DNA from: Bog-756 sp052143895
GTDB taxonomy: Bacteria; Actinomycetota; Acidimicrobiia; Acidimicrobiales; RAAP-2
DNA: 64,000 nt
Direction: 5' to 3'
NCBI GenBank assembly: GCA_052143895.1
Contig: JBKQRT010000031.1
Location: forward strand, 7,530 to 71,529
Part shown: piece after piece, positions 23,996 to 32,467 of the stretch
Position numbering within the stretch: the stretch's first letter is position 1
How the letters are laid out: each line of letters begins with the position of its first letter
Notes under the pieces: generated by a model
Told to the model about the DNA's origin: nothing
What the model saw: the letters and a program-made list of their open reading frames with translations, nothing else
The model's database searches: none
Translations under genes and position numbers: made by a program

Positions 23996-26900
23996 TCAGC
24001 CCAGGGGGGCGAGCAGGGTGTCCGCCCAGGCGACCTCGCCGGTGAACCCCCAGCGCGCCGCCAACTGCCGTCCGTCCGACAGGAGGGCGCGGGCCGTCGT
24101 CGTGTCCCCCCGCCGGGCGGCGAGCCGGCCCGACTCGATGGTGGTTCTGGCCCCGAAGAACGGGGACCCGGCAGGGCCGGCGAGGACAGCGGCCGCCGCC
24201 AGGTGCCGCTCGGCGTCGGCGTCGCGGTCGAGGACGATGGCCAGGCCTCCGAGGTAGCGGGCGACGGCCCCCTCGCAGGTGGTGCCGAGATAGGCGAACT
24301 GGTCGGCGAACGGTTCGAGCTGGTTGTAGAGGACAACGGCCGCCCTGGTGTGGCCGAGCCGGAGCGCCGCCTCGGCGAAGGCCACCATCCCGTAGGTCCA
24401 CAGCACGTCCTGCGGGAGGTCGGCGAATCCGTCGGCGGCGCCACGATCGAGGAGCGATCGGGCCTCCCGGTTCCTCCCCGCCTGGCAGTAGGCCCGGGCC
24501 AGCGCCCCCCCGTACCCGGGGATGCCCGGGTTGTCCCTCGCCCCCGTCTCGATCAGCTCGACGAGTTCGCCCAATCGTCCCTGCTGCCAGCGTGCGTGGG
24601 AGACCTGGGTGGCGTAGGAGTTGAAGGCGTCGGGCTGTCCGATGACCACCCCGAGGTCCAGCGCTTCGGTGGCCAGCCGTTCGCCCTCGGCCGTCTCGCC
24701 CCGGAGGAACGCCCACTCCGCCCCCGAGAACAGGGCCATCCACCGCATGACCGGCTGGCCGACCTCGTCGGCGATCGCCGCCATCCGCTTGCGGAGCCCG
24801 ACGGCGTCGGCGAACCGCCCGGCCTCCAGCAACGCCCGCATGCGGTGGGACACCGCCCAGAACAGCGCGGCCGGGTCGGCGAGCTCGTCGGCGAGCTCGA
24901 GGGCGCCCCCGGTGTCCTCGAGGCGACCCGCCAACTCGGTAGGGAACCGCAGCGACTCGGTCACCAGGTTCTCGACCTCGAGCATGGTGGCCGGATCACC
25001 CAGCCGGCGTGCCTCCCACTTGGCCTGGCAGGCAACCGACCGCCGTTCGGCCAACGAGCTCCCGAACACCATCTCGCTGCACAGGGTGGCAAGCAGTCGG
25101 ACCCGCAGCCGGTCGTCGCCGTCGCCGAGGAGGTCGAGTGTCCGCCGCAGCGCGTCGAGTCGGGCGCGGTCGGTTTCGCCGGCCGAGCTGTAGTACCCCC
25201 GGCTGTTGGCCAGGGCGGCCAACGCCATCCGGCGGGGATCGCCGGCGCCTTCGGCCTCGACGACCGCCTCGAGCAGGGTGTCCCGGTAGGACGGATCCCC
25301 GGCCAGTAGCTGGGCCACCCCGAGGTGGGTGGTGAGGTCGCAGTGGAGGAGGGCGGCGTCTGGCTCGACCTCGGCCACCAGGGCCCGGGCCTCGGCCAAC
25401 CAGTGCGCGGCCTCGTCAGGGGCCATGGCGTCGAGGGCGGCGAGACCGGCGAGCTCGGCGTAGCGGAGCGCCGGGCCCTGCTCCCCGGAGGCCGAGTAGT
25501 GGTGGGCGAGGAGCGCCGGTGGGGCCGCCGCCCCCTGGGCCTCCAGGAGCGCGTCGGCCACCCGGGCATGGAGCTGGCGCCGGCGGGTCGGCAGAACCGC
25601 GTCGTAGAGGGTGTTGCGGATGAGGGCGTGCGAGAACACGAACGTGCCCCGGTCGCCGACCTCGTCGAGGAGCGCCGCCCGTTCCGCGGTCTCGAGGAGC
25701 TCGAGGACGGGGCCGTCGCCGAGGTCGGCCAGCCGGGCGACGAAGATCGGATCGAACTCCACCCCGATGACGGCGGCAAGTGACAGCAGCCGCTCTGCCC
25801 TCGCTCCGAGCCGCCGGACCCGTTGTCCGATCACCTCGCGCACGCTCTGGGGCAAGCCGGTGCGGTGCAGACCGTCGCCGGTCGACCACCGGTCCGCCTC
25901 GTCGCGGACCAGCCCACCCGATTCGACGAGGTGGCGGAGCAGCTCCCACACGAAGAACGGGTTGCCGCCGGTGTCGCTCCGGAGCTCGTCCACGAAGGCG
26001 GAGAGCTCCTGCTCGTCGTTCACCTGGCCTGCCGCCGAAGAGCACAGGGAGAGCACGTCGTCGCGCGACAGGCCGGCCAGATCGATCCGGGTGAGGCCGT
26101 CCTCGCGCCACAGCGCGGCCAGCGCGTCGGACAGCGGGTGCTCGGGTGTGGTCTCGTCGGACCGGAACGTCCCGAGCACGAGCAGCGGTAGCCGCGGGGT
26201 GGCGGCCACCACGTGCCGGAGCAGCTGCAGGGTGGCCGGCTCGGCCCAGTGCAGGTCGTCGAGGACCACCAGGGCCGGGCGGTACCGGCAGGCGGCGCCG
26301 AGCAGGCCGACCACCGCCCCGAACGTCAGGTAGCGCTCCGTGTCGGGGTCCGACGTCGTCGGCGGGGGGGCATCGGGCACCCGGCGGCCGAGGGTCGGTA
26401 CCAGCCGGAGGAGCTCCCCGCCGAACTGGTCCACGTGGACCTCGAGCTCCCCGGCCGGCGCGTGGCGCACGTAGTGATCGAGCGCCTGGACGAACGGCTG
26501 GTAGGGAACGATCAGGTTCTGGTGGCACCGGCCGTAGAGGACCGCGCCCCCGCGGCGTCGACCGCCCGCGCCGCCCGCGCCGTCAGCGCGGTCTTGCCGA
26601 TGCCGGGCTCGCCTCCGAGGAGGACCACCTGGCGGTCGCCTCGGGCGGCGTCGGCGAAGCGCTCCAGCAGCCGGGCCTGTTCGTCGACGCGACCGAAGAA
26701 CCCGTGACTGGCGGCCTGCAGCTCCCCGGCCAGGGGCCTGCAGCTCCCCGGCCAGGGGGATGACGGAGGTCTCCTCGTCCGGCGACGCCCGACCGGCCTC
26801 CCGACCGGCCGCCAGCCCGGCGGGTGGTGATCGCCGGGCCACCGGTGCCGTCCGCTCGTCGACAGCGGCATCCACCGCCGGGCGCCGGGTGCCGCGCGTA

Positions 26901-27542
26901 CCGACAGGACGGCCGGGCCAGTCGAGCTCGGGGCTCTGCAGGATGACGGCCTCCTCGAGCGCGGCCAGCTCGGGGGACGGCTCGATCCCGAGCTGTTCGT
27001 CGAGGAGGGACCGGAGCCGCCGATAGGCACGGAGCGCGTCGGCTTGCCGCCCCGACCGGTAGAGCACCAGCATCAACGTGGCCCACCGGCGCTCGCGCAG
27101 CGGTTGCTCGTTGACCGCCGCCTCGGCGGGCGCGGTCATCTCGCGGTGGAGGCCGAGGGCCAACTTGGTGTCGAGCAGCGCCTCCACCGCGCCGAGCCGC
27201 AGCTCCTCGAGGCGGGCGATCTCCCCCTGGGCCCATGGGGCGTCGTCGACGTCGGCCAGTGCCCGGCCGTGCCACCGTCCGAGTCCTCGTTCGAAGACCG
27301 CCGCTCCACGCCGCAGGTCTCCCTGCTGGCACGCGCTCTGGGCCCCGACCAGGTCGGCCTCGAACCTGGCCGCGTCCAGCTCACCGTCGGCCACGGTGAG
27401 GCGGTAGGCGCCGGCCTGGTTCTGGATGCTGTCAGTGCCGAGCACCTGGCGCAGCAGTGAGACGTGGCTGGCCAGAGTCGAGGCAACGCTGGCCGTCCCG
27501 TTGCACCTCCGCCGGACCGAGGATGCTGAATCGTGTGGCCAT
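23996..27542 (-). pseudogene. SARP-type regulator (DNA-binding domain, BTAD, AAA ATPase, TPR) with three lesions
   Basis: The intact ancestor would be an AfsR/SARP-LAL hybrid regulator of about 1200 residues. From ATG 27542 (after GAGAGG) the frame reads MATRFSILGPAEVQRDGQ, the first strand of the Trans_reg_C domain, then falls out of frame near 27480-27492. The next homologous piece, STLASHVSLLRQVLGTD, is the end of that domain, so about 40 residues including the helix-turn-helix are missing. The BTAD (YRSGRQADALRAYRRLR) is intact. A 22-bp tandem duplication (26715-26758) shifts the frame before the ATPase, and a one-base loss near 26541-26552 restores it. Between them, Walker A (LLGGEPGIGKTAL) is readable only in another frame. 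The remaining ATPase and TPR regions are open to 23996. Confidence 0.75.
26715..26758. repeat. Perfect 22-bp tandem duplication in the SARP-like gene
   Basis: Bases 26715-26736 are repeated exactly at 26737-26758. With one copy the minus-strand frame reads VIPLAGELQAASHGFFGRVDE and flows into Walker A; with two copies it shifts by one base and reads VIPLAGELQAPGRGAAGRQS. It is therefore a recent frameshifting duplication or an assembly artefact. Confidence 0.9.
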
Positions 27543-27770
27543 CGTCCGCCTCTCGCTGCCTCTGAGCTGGAGCAATGGTACTGCTTGGATCGATATTGGA
27601 CAGCCGTTGGATCGGGCTAGGGCACTCTTGGTCGTGCAGTCCGATGTTCTCGGCGGGAACCGACCGGGGACGTTCCCGGTTTCCGGGATCGCAGCACGCG
27701 GCGTCCTCCTCCGAAGGGCGGAGTCCGGAGGAGGCGCCGTGCCCCCCGCTACCACCGCGGCCATTCCCGC

Positions 27771-28703
27771 TCAGCCTGCCGGTGGTACCGGCGCTCTGTC
27801 CCGCCGGTGGGGCTCCGAGTGGTCCCAGTCGGCCAGCAGCGTGCGCAGCGCCGTGAGCAGGATGAGCGGCTGGTCCAGCATGGCGTGGTGGCCGGCCTCG
27901 GGGATCTCGATCACCGGGGTCACCCGGCCGAGCTCGTCGAACATGGAGCGCCCGATGTCGGCGGTCACCAGACCGTGCTCGGAACGGAGCAGGGCCAGGC
28001 GGCAGCGCACTCGGGACAGGTAGGGGAGCGCCACCCCCCGCAGGCCTCCGCCGAACTGGGCGAAGACCTCGCGGTCGAACTTCCACTGCCAGCCGCCGGG
28101 GACCTGGCGGACCGATGCCCGGGCCACGTGGTCGATGACGTAGTCGAGGTAGTGGTCCTGGGCGGGGACGGTTCGGAAGTGCCGGACCGCCTCGTCCACG
28201 GTCTCGTAGACCCGGGGCAGGCCGAAGGCCTCACGCAGGCGGTAGGCGCCGATCTCGGGGTCGGGCTCGGTCACCGGCGAGTCGCACACGATGGCGCCGG
28301 CGACCTGATCGCCGTACCGGGCGGCGGTGGCGATGGTCACGAACCCACCCATGCTGTGCCCGATGACCACGGGCGGCCCGTCGATCGAACCGGCTCCGGC
28401 CACGGCCATCACCTCGTCGGTCCACTGCTCGAGCGAGTACCGCGTGCGATGTCCGCTGTCCCCGTGGCCCGACAGGTCGAGGCAGAGCACCCGGAAGTCC
28501 GGGCTGAAGGTGGTGGCCACGTGGGTCCACCACCGGGCGTGGGCCCCGCCACCGTGCACGAAGACGAGGCCACGGCCGTCGGGTGCCCCGGACGCCCGGA
28601 CGTGGATGGTGCAGCCGTCCACCCGGACCTCGAGGTCGTCCTCCGGAACGGCCAGCGCCCGGACGAACCACGCCGGGGCGCCGGGCAACGGCTGGTGCGC
28701 CAT
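27771..28703 (-). CDS. Alpha/beta hydrolase
   Basis: A 310-residue alpha/beta hydrolase. FVHGGGAHARWW forms the oxyanion hole, LDLSGHGDS follows, and VIGHSMGGFVTIA is the nucleophile elbow. The base His is in IPEAGHHAMLDQP. ATG at 28703 (MAHQPLPGAP) was selected at the onset of coding bias. It is divergent from the diiron-protein cassette; the 166-bp gap holds a dyad that could control both directions. The gap downstream (27543-27770, upstream of the SARP remnant) shows an AT-richer patch but no gene. Confidence 0.78.
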   Translation of the reverse strand: MAHQPLPGAPAWFVRALAVPEDDLEVRVDGCTIHVRASGAPDGRGLVFVHGGGAHARWWTHVATTFSPDFRVLCLDLSGHGDSGHRTRYSLEQWTDEVMAVAGAGSIDGPPVVIGHSMGGFVTIATAARYGDQVAGAIVCDSPVTEPDPEIGAYRLREAFGLPRVYETVDEAVRHFRTVPAQDHYLDYVIDHVARASVRQVPGGWQWKFDREVFAQFGGGLRGVALPYLSRVRCRLALLRSEHGLVTADIGRSMFDELGRVTPVIEIPEAGHHAMLDQPLILLTALRTLLADWDHSEPHRRDRAPVPPAG

Positions 28704-28816
28704 GCCCAGATCAGAGCACACCGGGCGGCCGGTGGGTCCGTCCGGTGACGCGCGCACTAGGGTCTTTCGGCCCTGGAGCACCGGGCGCACCGGTCATAGC
28801 CTCCCCAGGAGAGACA

Positions 28817-28845
28817 TGTAGGCAGGATCTGTCTCACTGCCTGCA
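28817..28845. promoter_or_regulatory. 9-bp inverted repeat, candidate operator
   Basis: TGTAGGCAG (28817-28825), an 11-base spacer, then CTGCCTGCA (28837-28845). The arms pair at 8 of 9 positions. The dyad lies 24 bases before the diiron-protein start and upstream of the divergent hydrolase. Arm length and spacing fit a dimeric repressor such as a TetR or GntR type; no regulator gene is adjacent. A transcript-level hairpin is the alternative. Confidence 0.5.
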
Positions 28846-28869
28846 TCTGGTGAAACACGGAGGTGGGGG

Positions 28870-29961
28870 ATGACGTTGGGCCTCGATCTGGCATATCTCG
28901 AGCGGGCGCAGCGGGGCGAGTTCGACCTCGGGTGGCTGCACGACACTGGCTCCGAATGGGGCGTGCGTGCCCGGCCGGGCAAGACCGGCCTGACCCTGCG
29001 GGACATCGCCGTGGGGAGCTACGGCGAAGTCCCCGAGCACGCACCACGCCGCTCGATGGCCCCACGGGGTTCGGCGGTCGAGGACGGGGTTCCCGACCTC
29101 GGCTACACCATCAACGACAAGGCCGAGGTCTGGTCGGACAACGTGATGGACCTCTACGAGGAGGCGGTCAGCCGGCAGTGGAGTGCGACCCGCGACATCC
29201 CGTGGGGCGAGTTGCCCGACCTCGACCCCGACCTCGAGCACGCCATGTGCCAGTTGGCCACCGTCCTGTCCGAGGTGGAGATGGTGGCGGCCGACTTCCC
29301 GGCCAAGTGGATGTGGCGGATCAACCACGACTTCGTCGAGGCGAAGATGTTCCTTTGCACCCAGGTGATGGATGAGGCCCGCCACACCGAGGTGTTCCGC
29401 AAGCGGGCCCTGGCCAACGGCGGCGGACTGGGCAGGGCCACCGCGGTGGTCGAGCGCTTCCTGCAGCTGATCCTCGACGCCGGCTCCTATGACGAGGGGT
29501 CCGCGCTCATGCACCTGTTGGGCGAAGGCATCGTGCTCTCGTTGTTCCGGGCCGGCGAGGCGATCGCCCCGTCCCCGGTGGAGCAGCGGATCTTCCGCCT
29601 GTGCATGCAGGACGAGGCACGGCACGTGGCCTACGGGACCATGCACCTCCGCTACCGGTTGGAATGCGACCCGCTCATGGCCGAGGACTTCCACGCCTAC
29701 CTCGACCAGGGCGAGGAGATCATCGCCATGATCTTCGCCACGCCCGAGATCGCCGAGCCGACGGCGATCCTGGCGGCCGGCGGCGTCGAGCAGGCGGCGG
29801 CGCTTGGCGCCGGCGCCGGGGATGTCATGCGAACCCAGATCATCGGCGAGTACCTGCGGCGCTGTCAGCACGCCGGCCTCGACCGGCGTGGGCGGCTGCA
29901 CCTCCCCGACGTGCTGCTCGAGGGCGTGCCCGGTGCCATGGCCGAAGCGGTGTCCCCGTGA
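28870..29961 (+). CDS. Ferritin-like diiron protein (oxygenase-like)
   Basis: A 363-residue helical protein with two diiron ligand motifs: VMDEARHTEVF near residue 178 and CMQDEARHVAYG near 249. Earlier Glu residues (LSEVEMVAADFP, then HDFVEAKMF) supply the other ligands of a four-helix ferritin-like site. The architecture is that of diiron oxygenases or oxidases rather than storage ferritin. GGAGGT at 28859-28864 precedes the ATG. Its stop overlaps the GTG of the SCP2-like gene, so the three genes to 30823 are probably one translational unit in which the ferredoxin supplies electrons. Substrate unknown. Confidence 0.75.
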   Translation: MTLGLDLAYLERAQRGEFDLGWLHDTGSEWGVRARPGKTGLTLRDIAVGSYGEVPEHAPRRSMAPRGSAVEDGVPDLGYTINDKAEVWSDNVMDLYEEAVSRQWSATRDIPWGELPDLDPDLEHAMCQLATVLSEVEMVAADFPAKWMWRINHDFVEAKMFLCTQVMDEARHTEVFRKRALANGGGLGRATAVVERFLQLILDAGSYDEGSALMHLLGEGIVLSLFRAGEAIAPSPVEQRIFRLCMQDEARHVAYGTMHLRYRLECDPLMAEDFHAYLDQGEEIIAMIFATPEIAEPTAILAAGGVEQAAALGAGAGDVMRTQIIGEYLRRCQHAGLDRRGRLHLPDVLLEGVPGAMAEAVSP

Positions 29962-30413
29962 CCTCCATCGACGCGCCGTTCCCCTCCGACGAGTGGTTCG
30001 CCGATCTGGTCCGGCGGGCCACCGCCGACCCCGAAGCGTTGCAGCGGCTCGGGACCGCCGAGTTCTGCCTGGGGATCGAGGTCCTCGACGAGGACGGTGG
30101 CGGCCTGTTCGGCATGGTGCTCGACGGCTACGACGTCTTCTCCGCCGGGCGCGTCGACGAGGAGGAGTTCCGCCCCGACGTGGTCATCAGCGGGCCGCTG
30201 GCGGTGTGGCGCGAGATGGTGGACGCCATCGAGGTCCACGGCGGTGCCGACACCGCCCACACCCTCAACACCCTCACCCTCGCGGGCGTACCGCTGGCCG
30301 TGCGGGCCGCCGACCCCATGGGGCACGACAAGTTCTTCCGCTACATGGGCACGCTCCAGGCGATCTTCGACGCCGCCGGGTCGCCGGCGACCGCCGTCGG
30401 GAGCGTGCCGTGA
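29958..30413 (+). CDS. SCP2-like small protein in the diiron cassette
   Basis: A 151-residue acidic protein starting at the GTG 29958, inside the previous stop (GTGA overlap). Segments GLFGMVLDGYDVFSAG, PDVVISGPLAVWREMVDAI and HTLNTLTLAGVPLAVRA resemble SCP2-type lipid-binding proteins, but the match is loose. It probably binds the hydrophobic substrate or product of the neighbouring diiron enzyme, or assists the complex. Next start overlaps its stop as well (GTGA at 30410-30413). Confidence 0.6.
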   Translation: MTSIDAPFPSDEWFADLVRRATADPEALQRLGTAEFCLGIEVLDEDGGGLFGMVLDGYDVFSAGRVDEEEFRPDVVISGPLAVWREMVDAIEVHGGADTAHTLNTLTLAGVPLAVRAADPMGHDKFFRYMGTLQAIFDAAGSPATAVGSVP

Positions 30414-30823
30414 GCCTCGAGGTCGACCAGCAGGAGTGCCTCGGCTGCGGCGCCTGTGAGTCGGCGTGCCCGACGGGCGCCATCACCCAGGGTCTGGGGT
30501 TCCCGGTGGCCTACGAGGTCGACCCATTGCTGTGCAACGACTGCGACACGTGCCTGGCCGTCTGCCCGGTGGACGGCCTGGTGCCCGCCCCGGGGTGGGC
30601 CGTCTGCCACGGGCACGGCTGCCCGCTCTCGTCGCGGCGGTACGCGGGATGGGAGTGCAGCGAGGGCCGGCGCCGGTGCGGGACCTGCGGCTCGATGCTG
30701 TGGAAGGCGCCCGGCGGCGAGTGGGCGTGCAGCGCCTGCCCGCAGCCGGGGGAGGAGTCGACCCGCCGTGCCGCCTGCCCCAAGGTCCGCCGGGTGGCCC
30801 GCCTCGCCTCGCACCGTGCCTGA
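30410..30823 (+). CDS. Dicluster ferredoxin with Cys-rich C-terminal extension
   Basis: A 137-residue iron-sulfur protein. Two bacterial ferredoxin motifs, CLGCGACESACPTGA (10-24) and CNDCDTCLAVCPVDG (43-57), each fit a 4Fe-4S cluster. The second half has CHGHGCPLSSRRY, ECSEGRRRCGTCGSM and WACSACP, enough Cys for a zinc ribbon or additional cluster. Starts at GTG 30410, overlapping the SCP2-like stop. It is the obvious electron donor to the diiron protein two genes upstream. Confidence 0.8.
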   Translation: MSLEVDQQECLGCGACESACPTGAITQGLGFPVAYEVDPLLCNDCDTCLAVCPVDGLVPAPGWAVCHGHGCPLSSRRYAGWECSEGRRRCGTCGSMLWKAPGGEWACSACPQPGEESTRRAACPKVRRVARLASHRA

Positions 30824-30862
30824 GCCTCGCGTCGGGACCACCGACTTCGGCGTCGTGCGAGG

Positions 30863-31489
30863 TCAGCCGGACCCGGCCGCCTCGGCAGTGACGTCGTCGA
30901 CCTGGGGCGCGCCGGCCAGGTAGCGGTCGAGGTTGGCCGAGAAGAGATCGGCCTGGCGGCGCGGCCGGCCAACGCCCCCGGCCGCGTTGTGGGGGGTGAT
31001 CCGGACCGAGGGGTGGGTCCAGAACGGATGGTCGTCGGGCAGCGGCTCGGTCCGGAAGACGTCGAGCATGGCGGTCGCCGGCCGCCCACGGTCGAGGGCC
31101 CCGATCAGGGCGTCCACGTCGATGATGGCGCCTCGGGCCACGTTCACGAGGATAGTGCCCTCCCGCATTTCGGCCAGGAAGGCCGCATCCACCAGACCGA
31201 CCGTGTCCGGGGTGGCCGGGGTGGCGAGCACCACCACGTCCGCCTGCCCGACCACGTCGCCCAGCCGGTCCGGGGTCACTGTCAGGTCCACGGGATCGTC
31301 GGCGGACGGGCGTCGGCGACAGCCGACGACCCGGGCGCCGAAGGCGCGGGCCCGGACGCCGACGGCGGAACCGATCCCCCCGAGGCCGAGCATCAGCCTG
31401 GTGCTGCCCGACACCTCGCTCCAGTCGTGGATCCGCCACGACCGTTCGGTCATCCGGTGGCGCCACCGCCCGGCGTCGTGGGATTCCAT
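30863..31489 (-). pseudogene. D-2-hydroxyacid dehydrogenase, N-terminally truncated
   Basis: Minus-strand frame with the nucleotide domain of the D-isomer 2-hydroxyacid dehydrogenase family: MLGLGGIGSAVGVRARAFG (NAD loop), VVVLATPATPDTVGL, ILVNVARGAIIDVDAL (catalytic Arg region), MLDVFRTEPLPDDHPFW (Glu) and RITPHNAAG (catalytic His). Intact members have about 100 more residues ahead of the NAD domain. Here the first in-frame ATG (31489) is only about 35 residues before it, and the sequence upstream lacks coding bias. The gene is therefore probably a 208-residue remnant. The divergent enoyl-CoA hydratase start is 166 bases away. Confidence 0.6.
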
Positions 31490-31654
31490 CGGCTCGGCCG
31501 GCCGCGGTCCCGCCGGACCGCCCGTGTTCGCCCTTCGGGTTCCGTCCTCGTCGCCGCCCGGCTTCTCGACCCCGCATCTTGCCAGCCGTCGACTGCCTCC
31601 CCGCGCACCGTCGACCGGGCACGTCCCCGGCCGGTTCGTGCTAGAGACGGGGGC

Positions 31655-32424
31655 GTGATCACCACCGAGCGGGACGGGCCGGTCGCCGTCGTCGTCATCG
31701 ACCGGCCCGAGGCCCGGAACGCGCTGACCGGGGCGATGATCGCCTCGATGACCGAGACCTTCGCGGCCAGCGACGCCGACGAGACGGTGCGGGAAGTCGT
31801 CCTCACCGGCCGGGACCCCGCCTTCTGCGCCGGCCTCGACCTCGGCGACCTCTCCCGCACCTACGACGAGGTGGCCGCCACCCTCTCCTCGGGCTCCGTC
31901 ACCGGGGGCGGCTCGCTGCCCCGCGCCGCCAAGCCGCTCATCGCTGCGGTCAACGGACCGGCGGTCACCGGCGGTCTGGAGCTGGCTCTCGGCTGCGACT
32001 TCCTCATCGCCTCGGAACGGGCCACCTTCGCCGACACCCATGCCCGGGTGGGGGTGATGCCGGCCGGAGGCATGACCATCCGCCTCCCCCAGCTCGTCGG
32101 CATCAATCGGGCACGACAGATGTCGCTCACTGGCGACTTCGTCGACGCCGCCACCGCACGCGACTGGGGGCTGGTCAACGAGGTCGTCCCCCACGCATCG
32201 CTGCTGAACCGGGCGGTCGGTCTGGCCAAGGCCGTGGCGAGATCGACCCCGACGCCGTACGCGAGATCCGGGCCATGTACGACGCCCTGTCGCTCCGGTC
32301 CGACGGCGCGGCCTACCGCGACGAGGCGAGGTGGTCCAGGCGGTGGATGAAGGAGCATTTCGATCCCGCCTCGCTCGGCGCAAGACGTCGGGGGATCATC
32401 GAGCGGGGCTCGGCCCAGCAGTGA
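31655..32424 (+). pseudogene. Enoyl-CoA hydratase/isomerase with one-base frameshift near the C-terminus
   Basis: Crotonase-family protein starting at GTG 31655: IDRPEARNALTGAM, LTGRDPAFCAGLDLGDL (oxyanion segment), KPLIAAVNGPAVTGGLELALGCD, FADTHARVGVMPAGGM (Glu region). After LNRAVGLAKAVA (about 32235-32241) the frame breaks. The continuation IDPDAVREIRAMYDALSLR and RRWMKEHFDPASLG is readable in another frame to a TGA at 32422-32424. Insertion of one G (gtggcgGagatc) would restore a normal 256-residue hydratase. Without it the product ends at 32350 with a scrambled tail. Sequencing error or recent mutation. Confidence 0.75.
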
Positions 32425-32467
32425 CGCGGCGAGCGTCGGCCCCCGGACCGGCGTGGGTGCCGGCTGG

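Noticed and set aside
23996..28703. SARP-type gene as marker of a nearby antibiotic cluster
   Set aside because: The regulator is damaged and no PKS, NRPS, terpene or RiPP genes are in the window.
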